From Tritrichomonas musculus (lineage: Eukaryota > Parabasalia > Tritrichomonadida > Tritrichomonadidae), in NCBI GenBank assembly GCA_039105265.1, contig JAPFFF010000005.1, forward strand, positions 186,001-250,000: a stretch of 64,000 nt of DNA. The letters run 5' to 3'. Each line of letters opens with the position of its first letter. Within the stretch, counting starts at the first letter, position 1. The notes below the pieces were generated by a model, which saw nothing but the letters and a program-made list of their open reading frames with translations, was not told the origin of the DNA and did no database searches. Made by a program: the position numbers and the translations under genes. Below, in pieces: positions 37,599 through 47,072 of this stretch.

Positions 37599-39290
37599 TT
37601 AAACAGTAGAAAACCTTCTTTTTTGCATAAATGATGGAAGAGCTTGTGGTTTTCTACCTTTATCAGCGTTTGCCATAGCCTGTGGTGGTGGGGGTTGGAA
37701 ATGAATTTTTCTAGGTTGTTGTAAAGATGGAAATTCAGATTGCTTTTTTGCGATATGAGGAAGTTTTTCATGATCGAATGTGTTGCTAATTAATGGCCTT
37801 TTTATTGCTGACATTGTAATTGTAGAAACTCTTCTTGGTGCTTTTGAATTTCCTTTAAACATTACGTTATCTCTTTTTAAGTAACAAAGAGGTGGAAATT
37901 GGTATTCTTTAACTGTCGTGGAATCTGCAACATGAATAACAGCGCATTTATTATTCATTAAGCCGCAATAATTTGAAGCTGAAAAAACAGTAAGGCATTG
38001 TTTATCAAAATTGTATTCATAACCCTCCATAACGCATTCATGAGCTCTGACTAGCAATTTTAAGTCATTTGAATCAACAAATTCTTTCAATGCTGAATCA
38101 CCGAAAAGGTATCCTGTTCCTCTGTTTGATGGTGAAAAGGTACTAGTATCTTTAGAAGGGTCACTCCATAATAAAGCATTTAATAACTCGTCATTGAAAT
38201 CAGGAATTGGTCTTTCTATTTTAGAAATCTGCTTAACGGAAAAACAGTTTGGGCCAAGCCCGCCATGGACGCAAAGAATGTTCTTATCTATTTTTGCAGC
38301 TAATGGCATATAAGAAAAGCAAGTTAAAAATTTTGGGAGCATATCTGGGCCATATGCTTCTGCTAATTGAGTTGAAAAGCCGCATTGTGTGCATAAAAAT
38401 TCGAACTCATGATTTCCCCTAATAACGTTAAAACTATCTGGATAAAGGATTTTCAAGAGAAGGCATAGTAAAATAGTTTCCACAGAGAATTCTCCTCTGT
38501 CAACAAGATCACCTAAAAGTAAGTATTTAGTGGGGCCTTTGATTTCTTCTGATTCATCAGAGGAAGCATCGTTATCTGAATTATCGTTTGAAATTGGTTC
38601 TGGATTTAACATTGGAAAATCGTCCAGAGTATTGCAAGTAAGGCTTTGTGAAATTTTGTTCACAGGAGGAGGGCTTAAGATTGGAGGACCTTTTGCAAAA
38701 TCAGGAGTACCTGGCGTTAAAACTGGACGAACGCGATGAAATCGTCCTGATGATCCACTTTTAATCAATGAAAGAGTATTTGTATTGGGAGAGGTAGGGG
38801 GAGTGACAAATGAATTTTTGTTTGTATCATTAGGCGTATTATTATCAATTTCAATTTCATTTTTATCAGCATTTGAATCTGGACAAAGTGGACTACTGCT
38901 TACATTTGCATCACTAGAGGGTGGAGGTGAATCTTGGCTTTCTGGAAGACCGAATTTCCGAAGGATTCTAAACAAGTCAAGAATATGACCGTGTATATCG
39001 CCAACAATATAAAGTGGCGATTCAAGTTCTAGTAAGGTTGGACCTGATTTAAAAATTTCTGTTGCTTCTTCAACAATTGATATAGCATTTTCCTTTGAAA
39101 TGTTAGGTAAAATCAAAGGTGCTTTAGAAGTAGCGTAATCTTCGATCTTGAATGGCGTTGCATTTAAATACAAATTAAAACATCGTCGGAAAATATTATC
39201 ACTTTTAGGTGGACTAATGCTAGGAAATGACATCTTTGGCATTTCCTCGAGATCGGCGCTAGGTGGTGGTTGAAGGCGGGGAAATTCCAT
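37599..39290 (-). CDS. PPP-family Ser/Thr phosphatase with 137-aa insert
   Basis: 563 aa from the ATG at 39290 (one open codon pair above it begins with GTG and is not used). PPP metal and phosphate motifs are complete: GDIHG near 95, GDLVDRG near 259, RGNHEFEF near 286, HGGLGP near 340 and RAHE. PP1/PP2A-type enzymes normally have about 25 residues between GDxHG and GDxVDRG. Here an extra Ser/Pro/Asn-rich segment of about 137 residues (about 108-245) is inserted. The C-terminal 110 residues are basic and Pro/Gln-rich. Substrate targeting or regulation by phosphorylation of the insert is plausible inference. Confidence 0.9.
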   Translation of the reverse strand: MEFPRLQPPPSADLEEMPKMSFPSISPPKSDNIFRRCFNLYLNATPFKIEDYATSKAPLILPNISKENAISIVEEATEIFKSGPTLLELESPLYIVGDIHGHILDLFRILRKFGLPESQDSPPPSSDANVSSSPLCPDSNADKNEIEIDNNTPNDTNKNSFVTPPTSPNTNTLSLIKSGSSGRFHRVRPVLTPGTPDFAKGPPILSPPPVNKISQSLTCNTLDDFPMLNPEPISNDNSDNDASSDESEEIKGPTKYLLLGDLVDRGEFSVETILLCLLLKILYPDSFNVIRGNHEFEFLCTQCGFSTQLAEAYGPDMLPKFLTCFSYMPLAAKIDKNILCVHGGLGPNCFSVKQISKIERPIPDFNDELLNALLWSDPSKDTSTFSPSNRGTGYLFGDSALKEFVDSNDLKLLVRAHECVMEGYEYNFDKQCLTVFSASNYCGLMNNKCAVIHVADSTTVKEYQFPPLCYLKRDNVMFKGNSKAPRRVSTITMSAIKRPLISNTFDHEKLPHIAKKQSEFPSLQQPRKIHFQPPPPQAMANADKGRKPQALPSFMQKRRFSTV

Positions 39291-40199
39291 TTCCACAAAA
39301 AAAAAAAAATATTTTCAATTTTTTTAATTCAAAAATTTTTCTCAATATTACAGAATTATATACTATCAAAAAAAAAAATATTTTGATAATGCTTCTCAAA
39401 CTTTATGATAATTGAGTATAAATTTATTTTCAAAAATTTTGTTTTATCTCACAGAAATCGAATTAACTTTCATTGTAATAAAATATGATTTTTAAAAAAA
39501 ATGAATCAGAAGAAACCCCTTTATATGAATTTTTTTGTAGTTATATTAAAAAAAAAAATCCTCAAAATTAACAAAAAACAATAATTATTTTGAAGATATA
39601 AAATTTTATTAATATTTAATCCAATTTTGTATATAATTGTTTCTTTATATTCAATATAACAAGTAAAGTCATTAATATTTTATTATATTTAATTAATATG
39701 AATTATATTATAATTAAAATAATGATTAATTTATATTTATTTGTTTAATAGACCAGGAAATCTATGATACATTCATATGGACTGAAAATTTATAATATTC
39801 TTTATTTGAGTTTTCCTCATAAAAACCAAAAGCACATATTTAACTTTCTTTTAGAGAAGCTGCTTGATTGAAAACGCTATTAATTTCCTTTTTTTGTTTC
39901 TTATCTATTATAATAAATATAAAAAAAAAACAGATTTTCGTTACTCACCTCTGTAACCAAATATTTGGATTGATATATTTTGGTATATATTATCTTTAAG
40001 AATATTAGCTTTTCTAATTAAAATTATAATTGTAAATCATTTTTTAATTTTTAGTTGAAGATATACTTCCAATTAATCCTCGCACTATTGAATTTCATTC
40101 AAAATTTCAAACTTTTTAAAATAGACGATTATTAAAAATCGATGAAAAATTGAATTGATTTTTAATTATTCATATTTTTATTTTATATTGAAGAATTCA
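39291..40199. other. AT-rich spacer before the transposon cluster
   Basis: A-runs near 39297 and 39370; no gene or RNA is recognised. It ends at the 8-bp target duplication of the hAT-like element (ATACAAAC, from 40200). Confidence 0.5.
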
Positions 40200-40563
40200 A
40201 TACAAACTAGACTTGTGCAAAGTCCGGGATAAAAGGACTAAACAAACTTAGTTAATTTAAAAAACATTTTTATCTTTGAATTAAGGACACATATTTGATA
40301 TTTTTATTATATTTTTGTTTTAAAAAAATGCGTTAATATAATTTTTGATATTTTTTGTTTAAAATATGCTTTTATTAAAATATTAAAATTAATATATGTT
40401 GATCATTTACTTCTGCCCGAAAGTTTTTAATTCTCTTTATAACTGATAACTTCATATATAAGTTATAAAATCAGTAAAATATTAAGTGAACAATCTTTTT
40501 TTATTTATATATTTATTGATTTTTAAAAAATCCATATTAAAAGGAAAAGTTGAATATATATTA

Positions 40564-40781
40564 GACCTCTTAGTTAAGAAAGGTGGCCGTTAATTTATTT
40601 GTCTCAAAGTTCGTAATTTTATTTCAAACTTCCTTATGTTTTGAATGCTTCTTACAAATTAAAAATTTTATTTTCCTCTCAAAATCCTAACAAAGTTTGA
40701 GAGAAGATAACAAAATTGGATAGAATTTTAACGAACTTTGAGACAAATAAATTAACGGCCACCTTTCTTAACTAAGAGGTC
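40564..40781. mobile_element. MITE with perfect 51-bp terminal inverted repeats, TA target
   Basis: The arms 40564-40614 and 40731-40781 are exact inverse complements over 51 bp, beginning GACCTCTTAGTTAAGAAAGG. TA flanks both sides (40562-40563, 40782-40783), as in Tc1/mariner-type insertions. The unique core is about 116 bp and non-coding. Perfect arms indicate recent insertion. It lies inside the outer hAT-like element. Confidence 0.88.
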
Positions 40782-40853
40782 TATTTTTTTCAATAAAATT
40801 TAATATGTCAATTTTTTTTCTTTAAAAAAAAATAGTCCTGACAAAGTCCTAAG

Positions 40854-41331
40854 TAGACTTGTTATTTTGAGAATCGATATCAAAAACGTCACTTTTTTGC
40901 ATCTGATGCTCGAATATCAGTTTAAAAATCTGATATCGAGATTATCGATTATCAAGATATCAGATATGAAATGTGATATAAAAATAATTGTAAACTTGAT
41001 ATCAATTACCGAAATCTCGAGATCTCAAACAGATTTATCTTTTTTTATAATTGGTATTTGTGATTTTATTATATCTAAAAATAAATAATATAATGCATTG
41101 ATGTTTATTTTAAGATTAAAATCAAAAAATTCATTCTTTTTTATGAAATATTTGAGATTAAAATACGATCATATATTTATCAAAAAGTTTGATTAAAAAT
41201 TCTAATTTCAAAAGCTGAGAAAAAAAATTCTCGATCTCTGAAATCGATCTCGAGAATCTGTGCATATTTATGTATCGATATCAAAAAGTCAATCAATTAT
41301 CGATCTCGAGAATCGGAGAATAACAAGTCTA
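40854..41331. mobile_element. hAT-like MITE nested in the outer element
   Basis: Begins TAGACTTGTTATT and ends AATAACAAGTCTA, with the duplicated target GTCCTAAG on both sides (40846-40853 and 41332-41339). It is 478 bp and non-coding. The interior is packed with overlapping GATATC, ATCGAT and CTCGAG words in both orientations near the ends, like the subterminal transposase-binding sites of hAT elements. It shares the first nine bases (TAGACTTGT) with its host element, so one transposase may mobilise both. Confidence 0.85.
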
Positions 41332-41399
41332 GTCCTAAGTCCTACGGTTGTACTTGAAAAGTTTTATTGTCCTGGACTTTGCACAAGTCTAATACAAAC

Positions 41400-41994
41400 A
41401 ACTTCGGAGTTGCTTTTAAATTATGTAAAATTTATTTAAACAATCAATCAGACATGCTTTAAACGTTTTTTATTTCTTCACAATGCAATTCTCATTACAA
41501 ATCTAAAAATTTTATCAAAAAAAAAAAAAAAAAAAAAAAAAACATTGCCAGGGATGGTCAATGTTGAAATAATTGATCAATGGCGTCACTTTTTTGGTGG
41601 CTCGTTGTCAACGTTAACTTCGTTATTTCAACGTCAACGATCAACAATAAGTGTTTCGTTGAAATTGATCGTCCAAAAAAATGGCACTTTTTTATTTCTA
41701 TCGTCGTTGATTTAAAATTAAATTATCATTTCTGTAACATATATATATTTGGTATTTATATAGATATGATAATGATATTTACTAATTTTTTCAAAATAAT
41801 AATACTTTATTAAATCATACCAAATATAAATTGAATCGATAAAGTTTTTTTCAGAAAAAGTTGTCTCTCAAAAAAATTCAACTTTTCAATAAGCATAACG
41901 TTAACTTAATTCATTGATTCAACATTATTTCAACGTTAACATGTCGTTATGACCAAATTGAAACGGTTATAATCAATGGCCTTAATGTCGTTGA
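41400..41994. repeat. Unassigned repeat-like DNA rich in AACGTTAAC words
   Basis: After an A-tract of about 30 (41515-41543) comes CAGGGATGGTCAATGTTGAA (from about 41551), then many copies of TCAACGT, AACGTTAAC and TTATTTCAAC in both orientations (41600-41650 and 41890-42000). It looks like the subterminal region of another DNA transposon (CAGGG starts are common in hAT elements), but I cannot find matching ends or a duplication. The open frame 41580-41813 within it looks spurious. Confidence 0.4.
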
Positions 41995-41997
41995 CGT

Positions 41998-43881
41998 TGA
42001 CTCTTCAAATGATATTGATGTTAAGCAAAATTCAAATGATGAAATAAATGACTTAAATCATGAAGAAGATTTAATTGATTTAGAAGAAGATGAAAATCCA
42101 CCAGATAATGATTTATTAAATGACGAAAATATTAATAAAAGTGAAATTGATGATAATCCAATAGTTAGTATTGATCAATATAAAACCAAACAAGTTTATG
42201 CAGGTGAGTCCGATTATGATAGGTTGATTTATCCTTTACTGTTTTGGAATGGCGAATGAGGATGTGGGGAGCTAGAAAATGAAGTAAAATTTAACTCACA
42301 GTTATTCAGGTACTCCATAATTTCCATATGCATGCAACATCCTGATTTATATATCAATAAATGTTCAGCTCTTAAAGAAGAATTTATATGTAGTGCATTT
42401 GGTAGAAAAATACAATTACGTATTAATTATCAATATAATATACAAAGACAACTTTTTATGGAAAAAGAGGCAAATACAACTGCCGATCAAAATAGTAATA
42501 TGCAATATGGTATTAAAACATATGTTCCATCATCTTTTACTGGAAGTTACCAATACTTGAAAAAAGTATTAAACCAAGGATTTTTCATGACATTAATTTT
42601 AGGTCCTCCGAAAATTTTTGTAACAATTACTTTTAATCCAAATTAGAACGAGGTAACTGCATTAAACACGGAACCACAATTGATCAATAATTCGCCTTTG
42701 ATTGCTAGAATATTCAACCAGAAAAAACGTTGCTTTATAGATTATATTAAAAAAAAAAAAAAAAATTTGGAAATATCGAAAGTATTTTGTGGAGAGTGGA
42801 ATATCAACAAAGAGGTTATCCTCATTGCCATATTCTTCTTTGGAGTGACTTTGATACAGATGATGTGTATAAAATAGATCAATTGTCAACCTGTAAATTG
42901 CCAGTTCATGATCCATGTGAAGAAAATAATGAAAAATGGGATATTTTAAAAAACCTTTCTGTTAAGTTTATAACTCATAAATGTACTTCTAGATGCAAAA
43001 AAGAAGATGGTTCAAGTTATTATGGATATCCCAAAGAACAGTGCGAAAAAACTCTTTATACAAATGGAAATCTTATTCAGGCAAGAGGTCCTAATGATTC
43101 ATGGATTGTTCCACATTCTCCAGAGTTACTAGCATATTACAGAGCGCATGTAGAAATAGTGGCAATTCACTCCGAAAAATGTATTGGGCATGTTTTAAAA
43201 TATGTATCTAAAAATTCTGACTCTTCAGAAGTATCTGTAAATGAAAACAAGTATTGTGGTCAAGAAATTGGAAGTGAAGATTTTCTGCATAAATATGCCA
43301 CATCACGCGTCGTATCTACAGTCGAAGCTTTTAGCAGTTTGGCAGGATATAATAGATATTGGATGTCTCCAGCAGTGTCCATTATATCTATTCATTTACG
43401 AGGTGAAAGGATAATATCAATTCCATCAAATGTGAAAAATCGAGAAGATTAGTTCAAAAATCATGAAATTCCATCTTCAAATTTAGAACGTAATTTTTTT
43501 CGACCAGATCTGCCAGAATTTAATGATATGAAAATATGTGATTATTATGGTATTTATTCATTCACAAAATGCAATTCTACTAGCAATCAAATGATTGATA
43601 ATGGAAAACCTAAGAATCAAATAAAGAAAAAAAGAAATAGAATATATTGCTCAAAACAAATTATTGATCCTTCAAAGCAAGAGATTTTTGCATTAAGATT
43701 ACTCTTATTAAATTTTGCAGGAAGATCATACGATGATCTGAAAACCGTTGACGGAAGATTATATTCATCGTTTTATGAAGCTGCATTTCACAGAGGATTA
43801 GTTGGAAACTCAAATGAATATTTCTATGCCTTAATGAAGCTATGGAAACAAATAGACATCCATCTGATTTGCGTTTTATGA
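41998..43881 (+). pseudogene. Helitron Rep (HUH endonuclease) pseudogene
   Basis: Rolling-circle replication initiator region. Reading from about 42000: acidic N-terminus, YDRLIYPLLFWNGE, a Helitron_like_N-type block with GPPKIFVTITFNPN (to 42646), then RGYPHCHILLW with the two metal-binding His (about 42814-42846), a Cys-rich segment (CTSRCKKEDG), and LKYVSKN/YATSRVVSTVEAF. The frame is interrupted by in-frame stops at 42257, 42644 and 43450. A frame change coincides with the A-tract near 42750-42765, and more follow after 43850. It is not functional as it stands. This is ordinary decay of a DNA transposon. Confidence 0.8.
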
Positions 43882-43918
43882 TAGCATTATTTGCTCAGCA
43901 GGGAGCTCCTTTAAAAAA

Positions 43919-45128
43919 ATGATAGATGATTATAAAGATTATATATCAAACGATTTGGGCGATATTTCATTATATTCTGCAATGAGCACATTATTAGATC
44001 AAATGCACATGATGATTCCAGATTTTTTAGGAAATGATATTATTTCAGAAGAACCTTCAATAAATGATAATTATGATTGTACAATATTGAATGATTTACA
44101 AAAATATGCAGTCAAAAAAATATATGAAAAAATTTGTTTCAATGAATCCATTAAATCTAATTTATTGTTTATCCAAGGAAGGGCAGGTACAGGAAATGCA
44201 TATACAACAAATGCATTAATCAATATTTTGAGGAAAAAAGGATGTAAAGTTTTAGTAACAGGCAAAACGGGAATCGCTGCAACTCAATATGAGAATGGCA
44301 CTACATGCCATTCACTTTTTAAATTGACAATTGATCATAATAATAAAGGAAATGAGTTCAAATGTAACATTGGATATGGAACACACAGAGCTAAAGAATT
44401 GTTAGAATCAAATCTTATAATTATTGATGAAATCTCAATGCTGACAATAGAAACAGCTCAAAATATTGATTATACATTAAGATCATTAGTAGCTCATTAT
44501 TCAAATCAAAATAACTCTAATAAAGGCGATTTCAATCTTGAGGAAATACAACCTTTCGGAGGTAAATTAATCCTTTTTGTTGGCGATTTATTACAACTCC
44601 CTCCTGTTGTTCAAGGTTCAAATACGTCAGTCGCAAATAAGTTAATTGTAAAATACTCATTTCGGTCATCAGTTGAATTGTTTGGCCTGAAGGAAGCAGT
44701 TTTATTCCCTTATGAAGAATTGAATAATTTTTTGGTTGATATAGGGAATGGGAAATCAACACAATATAACAGTTGGTATGATTTGAAAAATGATTTTAAT
44801 GTAACTATAACTCGCGATTTTAAAGAAGCAGTATAATTTTTTTGTTGATGGTATTGATTTAAGTAATGCTTTTCCAATTGACAGACAATGGAAATGTGCA
44901 ACCAATTTTTATGTCAATACTGTTAATGAATATATGCATATGCTACGGTTAAAACATAATAATAATAACGATTTAGGATCAATTTATTCATCAACAACGA
45001 TATCAGCTATTTTCGAAAAAGAAAATATCAGAAAGAAATTGAACCTTTCTGAAGCTTTTGATTACTTAAATGTGATAAAATTCAAAGATAAGCAAAAGAA
45101 TGATGAAATGCAAAGAGTATCATTTTGA
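43919..45128 (+). pseudogene. Helitron Pif1-like helicase pseudogene
   Basis: The largest piece (43919-44836) has the N-terminal LNDLQKYAVKKIYEKI, Walker A region FIQGRAGTGNAYTTNALI, TGKTGIAATQYENGTTCHS, Walker B LIIIDEISML and FVGDLLQLPPV. The Walker A Lys of GKT is replaced (GNA), so ATP binding should be lost. After the stop near 44836 the frame shifts, and AFPIDRQWKCATNFYVNTVNEY (to 45128) continues the helicase. The later helicase motifs (a PVMLLRN-type block) were not seen. Confidence 0.75.
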
Positions 45129-45792
45129 TCCAAAAGAATATGTATATAACATGAAGAATAAAATCGATTTTTTCTTTGGGTTAAAAAATTATGGCAACAT
45201 ATACAGTATCAATACAATTATTCAAATATTTTTTAATATTTATCCTTTTAGGCAATGCATTTTAAAGTATAAAAAAGGACCTAATGATTTTCCAAATACT
45301 CAAATTATTTCAGTTTTGCAAAATATATTTTTTCAATTATCGAACAAGTTTCATAACAATGAAAGATTTGTAGATCCACTTTGCATTATTGAAGCATTGG
45401 ATTTAAATGGAAAATTCAATCAAACTTTTGTTTCTATCGATATTTTGGACACTCTTTTTTAAAAAATATTTGATATCGGTTTTCATTTCCCGCTTTATTA
45501 TTTCAAAATAGTTTCATTTATTAAAACATTCAATATTTTGGACAAAACAGATAGATCAGAATCATTCAGGTATTTCTATATAAATGTCAAACAAAAAGAT
45601 AACTCAATTGGTGAAGAGTTTCAAAGAATTGAATATCAAAATTATGTTATCAATGAAACAATAAATCAAGAGAATTATTTTATATCTCTACCAAGGATAT
45701 TGGTTTTGAATATAAACAGATTCACTCGTAACACAATTTACCCAGAAATTCTACCCAAAAAGTTGGGTTGGGTTAATAGAAAGGTGAAATGA
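45100..45792 (+). pseudogene. Ubiquitin-specific protease (USP)-like fragment
   Basis: Two stretches in one frame, separated by a stop at 45460-45462. The first has FFGLKNYGNIYSINTIIQIFFNIYPFRQCIL, resembling the USP start box GLxNLGNTCYxNSxLQ, but the catalytic Cys is absent. The second has SIGEEFQRIEYQNYVINETINQENYFISLPRILVLNINRF, resembling the USP block ending LPxVLxLxLxRF. The His box is not seen. It directly follows Helitron helicase sequence. It is either a host gene fragment captured by the Helitron, a protease encoded by this Helitron lineage, or a chance neighbour. Confidence 0.5.
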
Positions 45793-47064
45793 GAAAAACA
45801 AAACAAACCTTTTTAAATCTATTTTCCTTACCCAAAGGGTAATTATTTAAAGGGTAATTTTATATGAAAATGCAATTCTTTTTATAAATGCAAAAATAAA
45901 TAAGAATTGAGTTTTATCTATAACAAATAAATATAATTGTTATCATAAAATTATTTTATTTGTTTAATTATTTTCTATTTGTTATACATTATTAGGCATT
46001 ATAACTATTTATTTATGAACTATAACTTTTAAATGAATCAAGATATTTTATAATAGTAAATCCATAAAGAGAAAAGTTGGTATGTAAAATTTTTTATAAT
46101 TTGAAATATTTTAAAAAAATATTTCTGTCAAATTATACTTTTTTCTTATTAGAAAAAAAATTTATTTTTAGATTTTTATTTTCTTTTTATAATCATTACA
46201 AGTATATGTATATTTATATATATATTTGATTGAAATATTTTGAATATTAAATGATCGTACAGTTCTTAAAATACTAAATATGTAAAAACAAGAATATTTA
46301 TAAATATTTCTTTTCATTAAGCAAATAAAAATGAATAATTATTATTAAATTTATATATATTTAATGAATATTTAATTTTAAATAATAAATATAAAAAAAA
46401 AAGATCGAAATAAAAAAGAAATTTTTATATCGATTAGAAAAAAAAATAGTATTTTGAATGAAAATTGACCTATTGTGTTCGAACAAAGTTTTTCAATTTT
46501 CTTTCTTTGATCAGATACTCATGTTTTTATAGGTGTGGCGATCGGAAGTGAAGTGTCAAAAAATTGAAATAAAACTTAAAAAATCCATAGATCACAAATT
46601 AAACCAATTAATTAAATGTTGCATCCTATATTGATTATATATTTTGAATAAAAAATAAAATTCTATGTGCGAAATTTAAGATATAAAATAAATGATTTTT
46701 TCATTCAATTTTAAGACATGTTATATAAAAATATGATTTGTTTTAAGCTTTATATAAAAAAATTTATAAGCCATTCGCATATTAAACCACTTGAATATTT
46801 TTAAATAGCTTAAATTTATCAGGAAAAAATATTGAAACTTACAAAATAATAAATAAAATATTATTTTTTTTATCATTTCATATAAATCAATCAAGAAATT
46901 GGAGAAAGGAATTTATAATGTTCTATAGAATAGGAATAAACAATTTTTTTTTAATTCATTATGAATAAAATATAAAAATTATTTATCCCAATTCATTCAA
47001 AACTGGCAAAAACGAATTGACTTTTGTTTTTACTCCTTTGTAAAATATTTATTTTATTTTTTTA
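45793..47064. other. AT-rich non-coding DNA
   Basis: Nothing beyond A/T runs and the hairpin TTACCC-AAA-GGGTAA at 45828-45842 (repeated in part near 45850). No gene or terminal repeats are recognised across about 1.2 kb. Confidence 0.5.
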
Positions 47065-47072
47065 AGCACAAG

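Larger units (their letters stand above)
40208..41391. mobile_element. hAT-like non-autonomous transposon (outer of a nest)
   Basis: Terminal inverted repeats: left TAGACTTGTGCAAAGTCCGG (from 40208) and right CCTGGACTTTGCACAAGTCTA (ending 41391), differing at one position in 22. The direct repeat ATACAAAC flanks both ends (40200-40207 and 41392-41399), an 8-bp duplication as made by hAT transposases. No transposase is encoded. It contains two later insertions: a TA-duplication MITE (40564-40781) and a second hAT-like element (40854-41331). Without them the element is about 475 bp. Confidence 0.88.
41995..45792 (+). mobile_element. Decayed Helitron
   Basis: Pieces of a Helitron RepHel polyprotein lie in order on the plus strand: the N-terminal YPLLFWNGE block, the FVTITFNPN block, the HUH motif in YQQRGYPHCHILLW, the KYVSKN and STVEAFSSLAGYN region, then a Pif1-family helicase. 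Several stops and frameshifts separate them. The 5' TC end could not be placed. Hairpins near the 3' side (ACCCAA-AAAG-TTGGGT at 45753-45768; TTACCC-AAA-GGGTAA at 45828-45842) are not followed by CTRRT, so the 3' end is unproven. It is followed or invaded by a ubiquitin-protease-like stretch. Confidence 0.8.

Noticed and set aside
40867-41088. 73-aa frame within the inner hAT-like element
   Set aside because: Composed of the element's GATATC/ATCGAT subterminal words; no transposase motifs.
45828-45842. Helitron 3' terminal hairpin
   Set aside because: The stem is perfect but no CTRRT follows within a few bases, so the end cannot be claimed.
45793-47064. Additional genes in the long spacer
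   Set aside because: Stops in all frames and composition near pure A/T; nothing supports coding.
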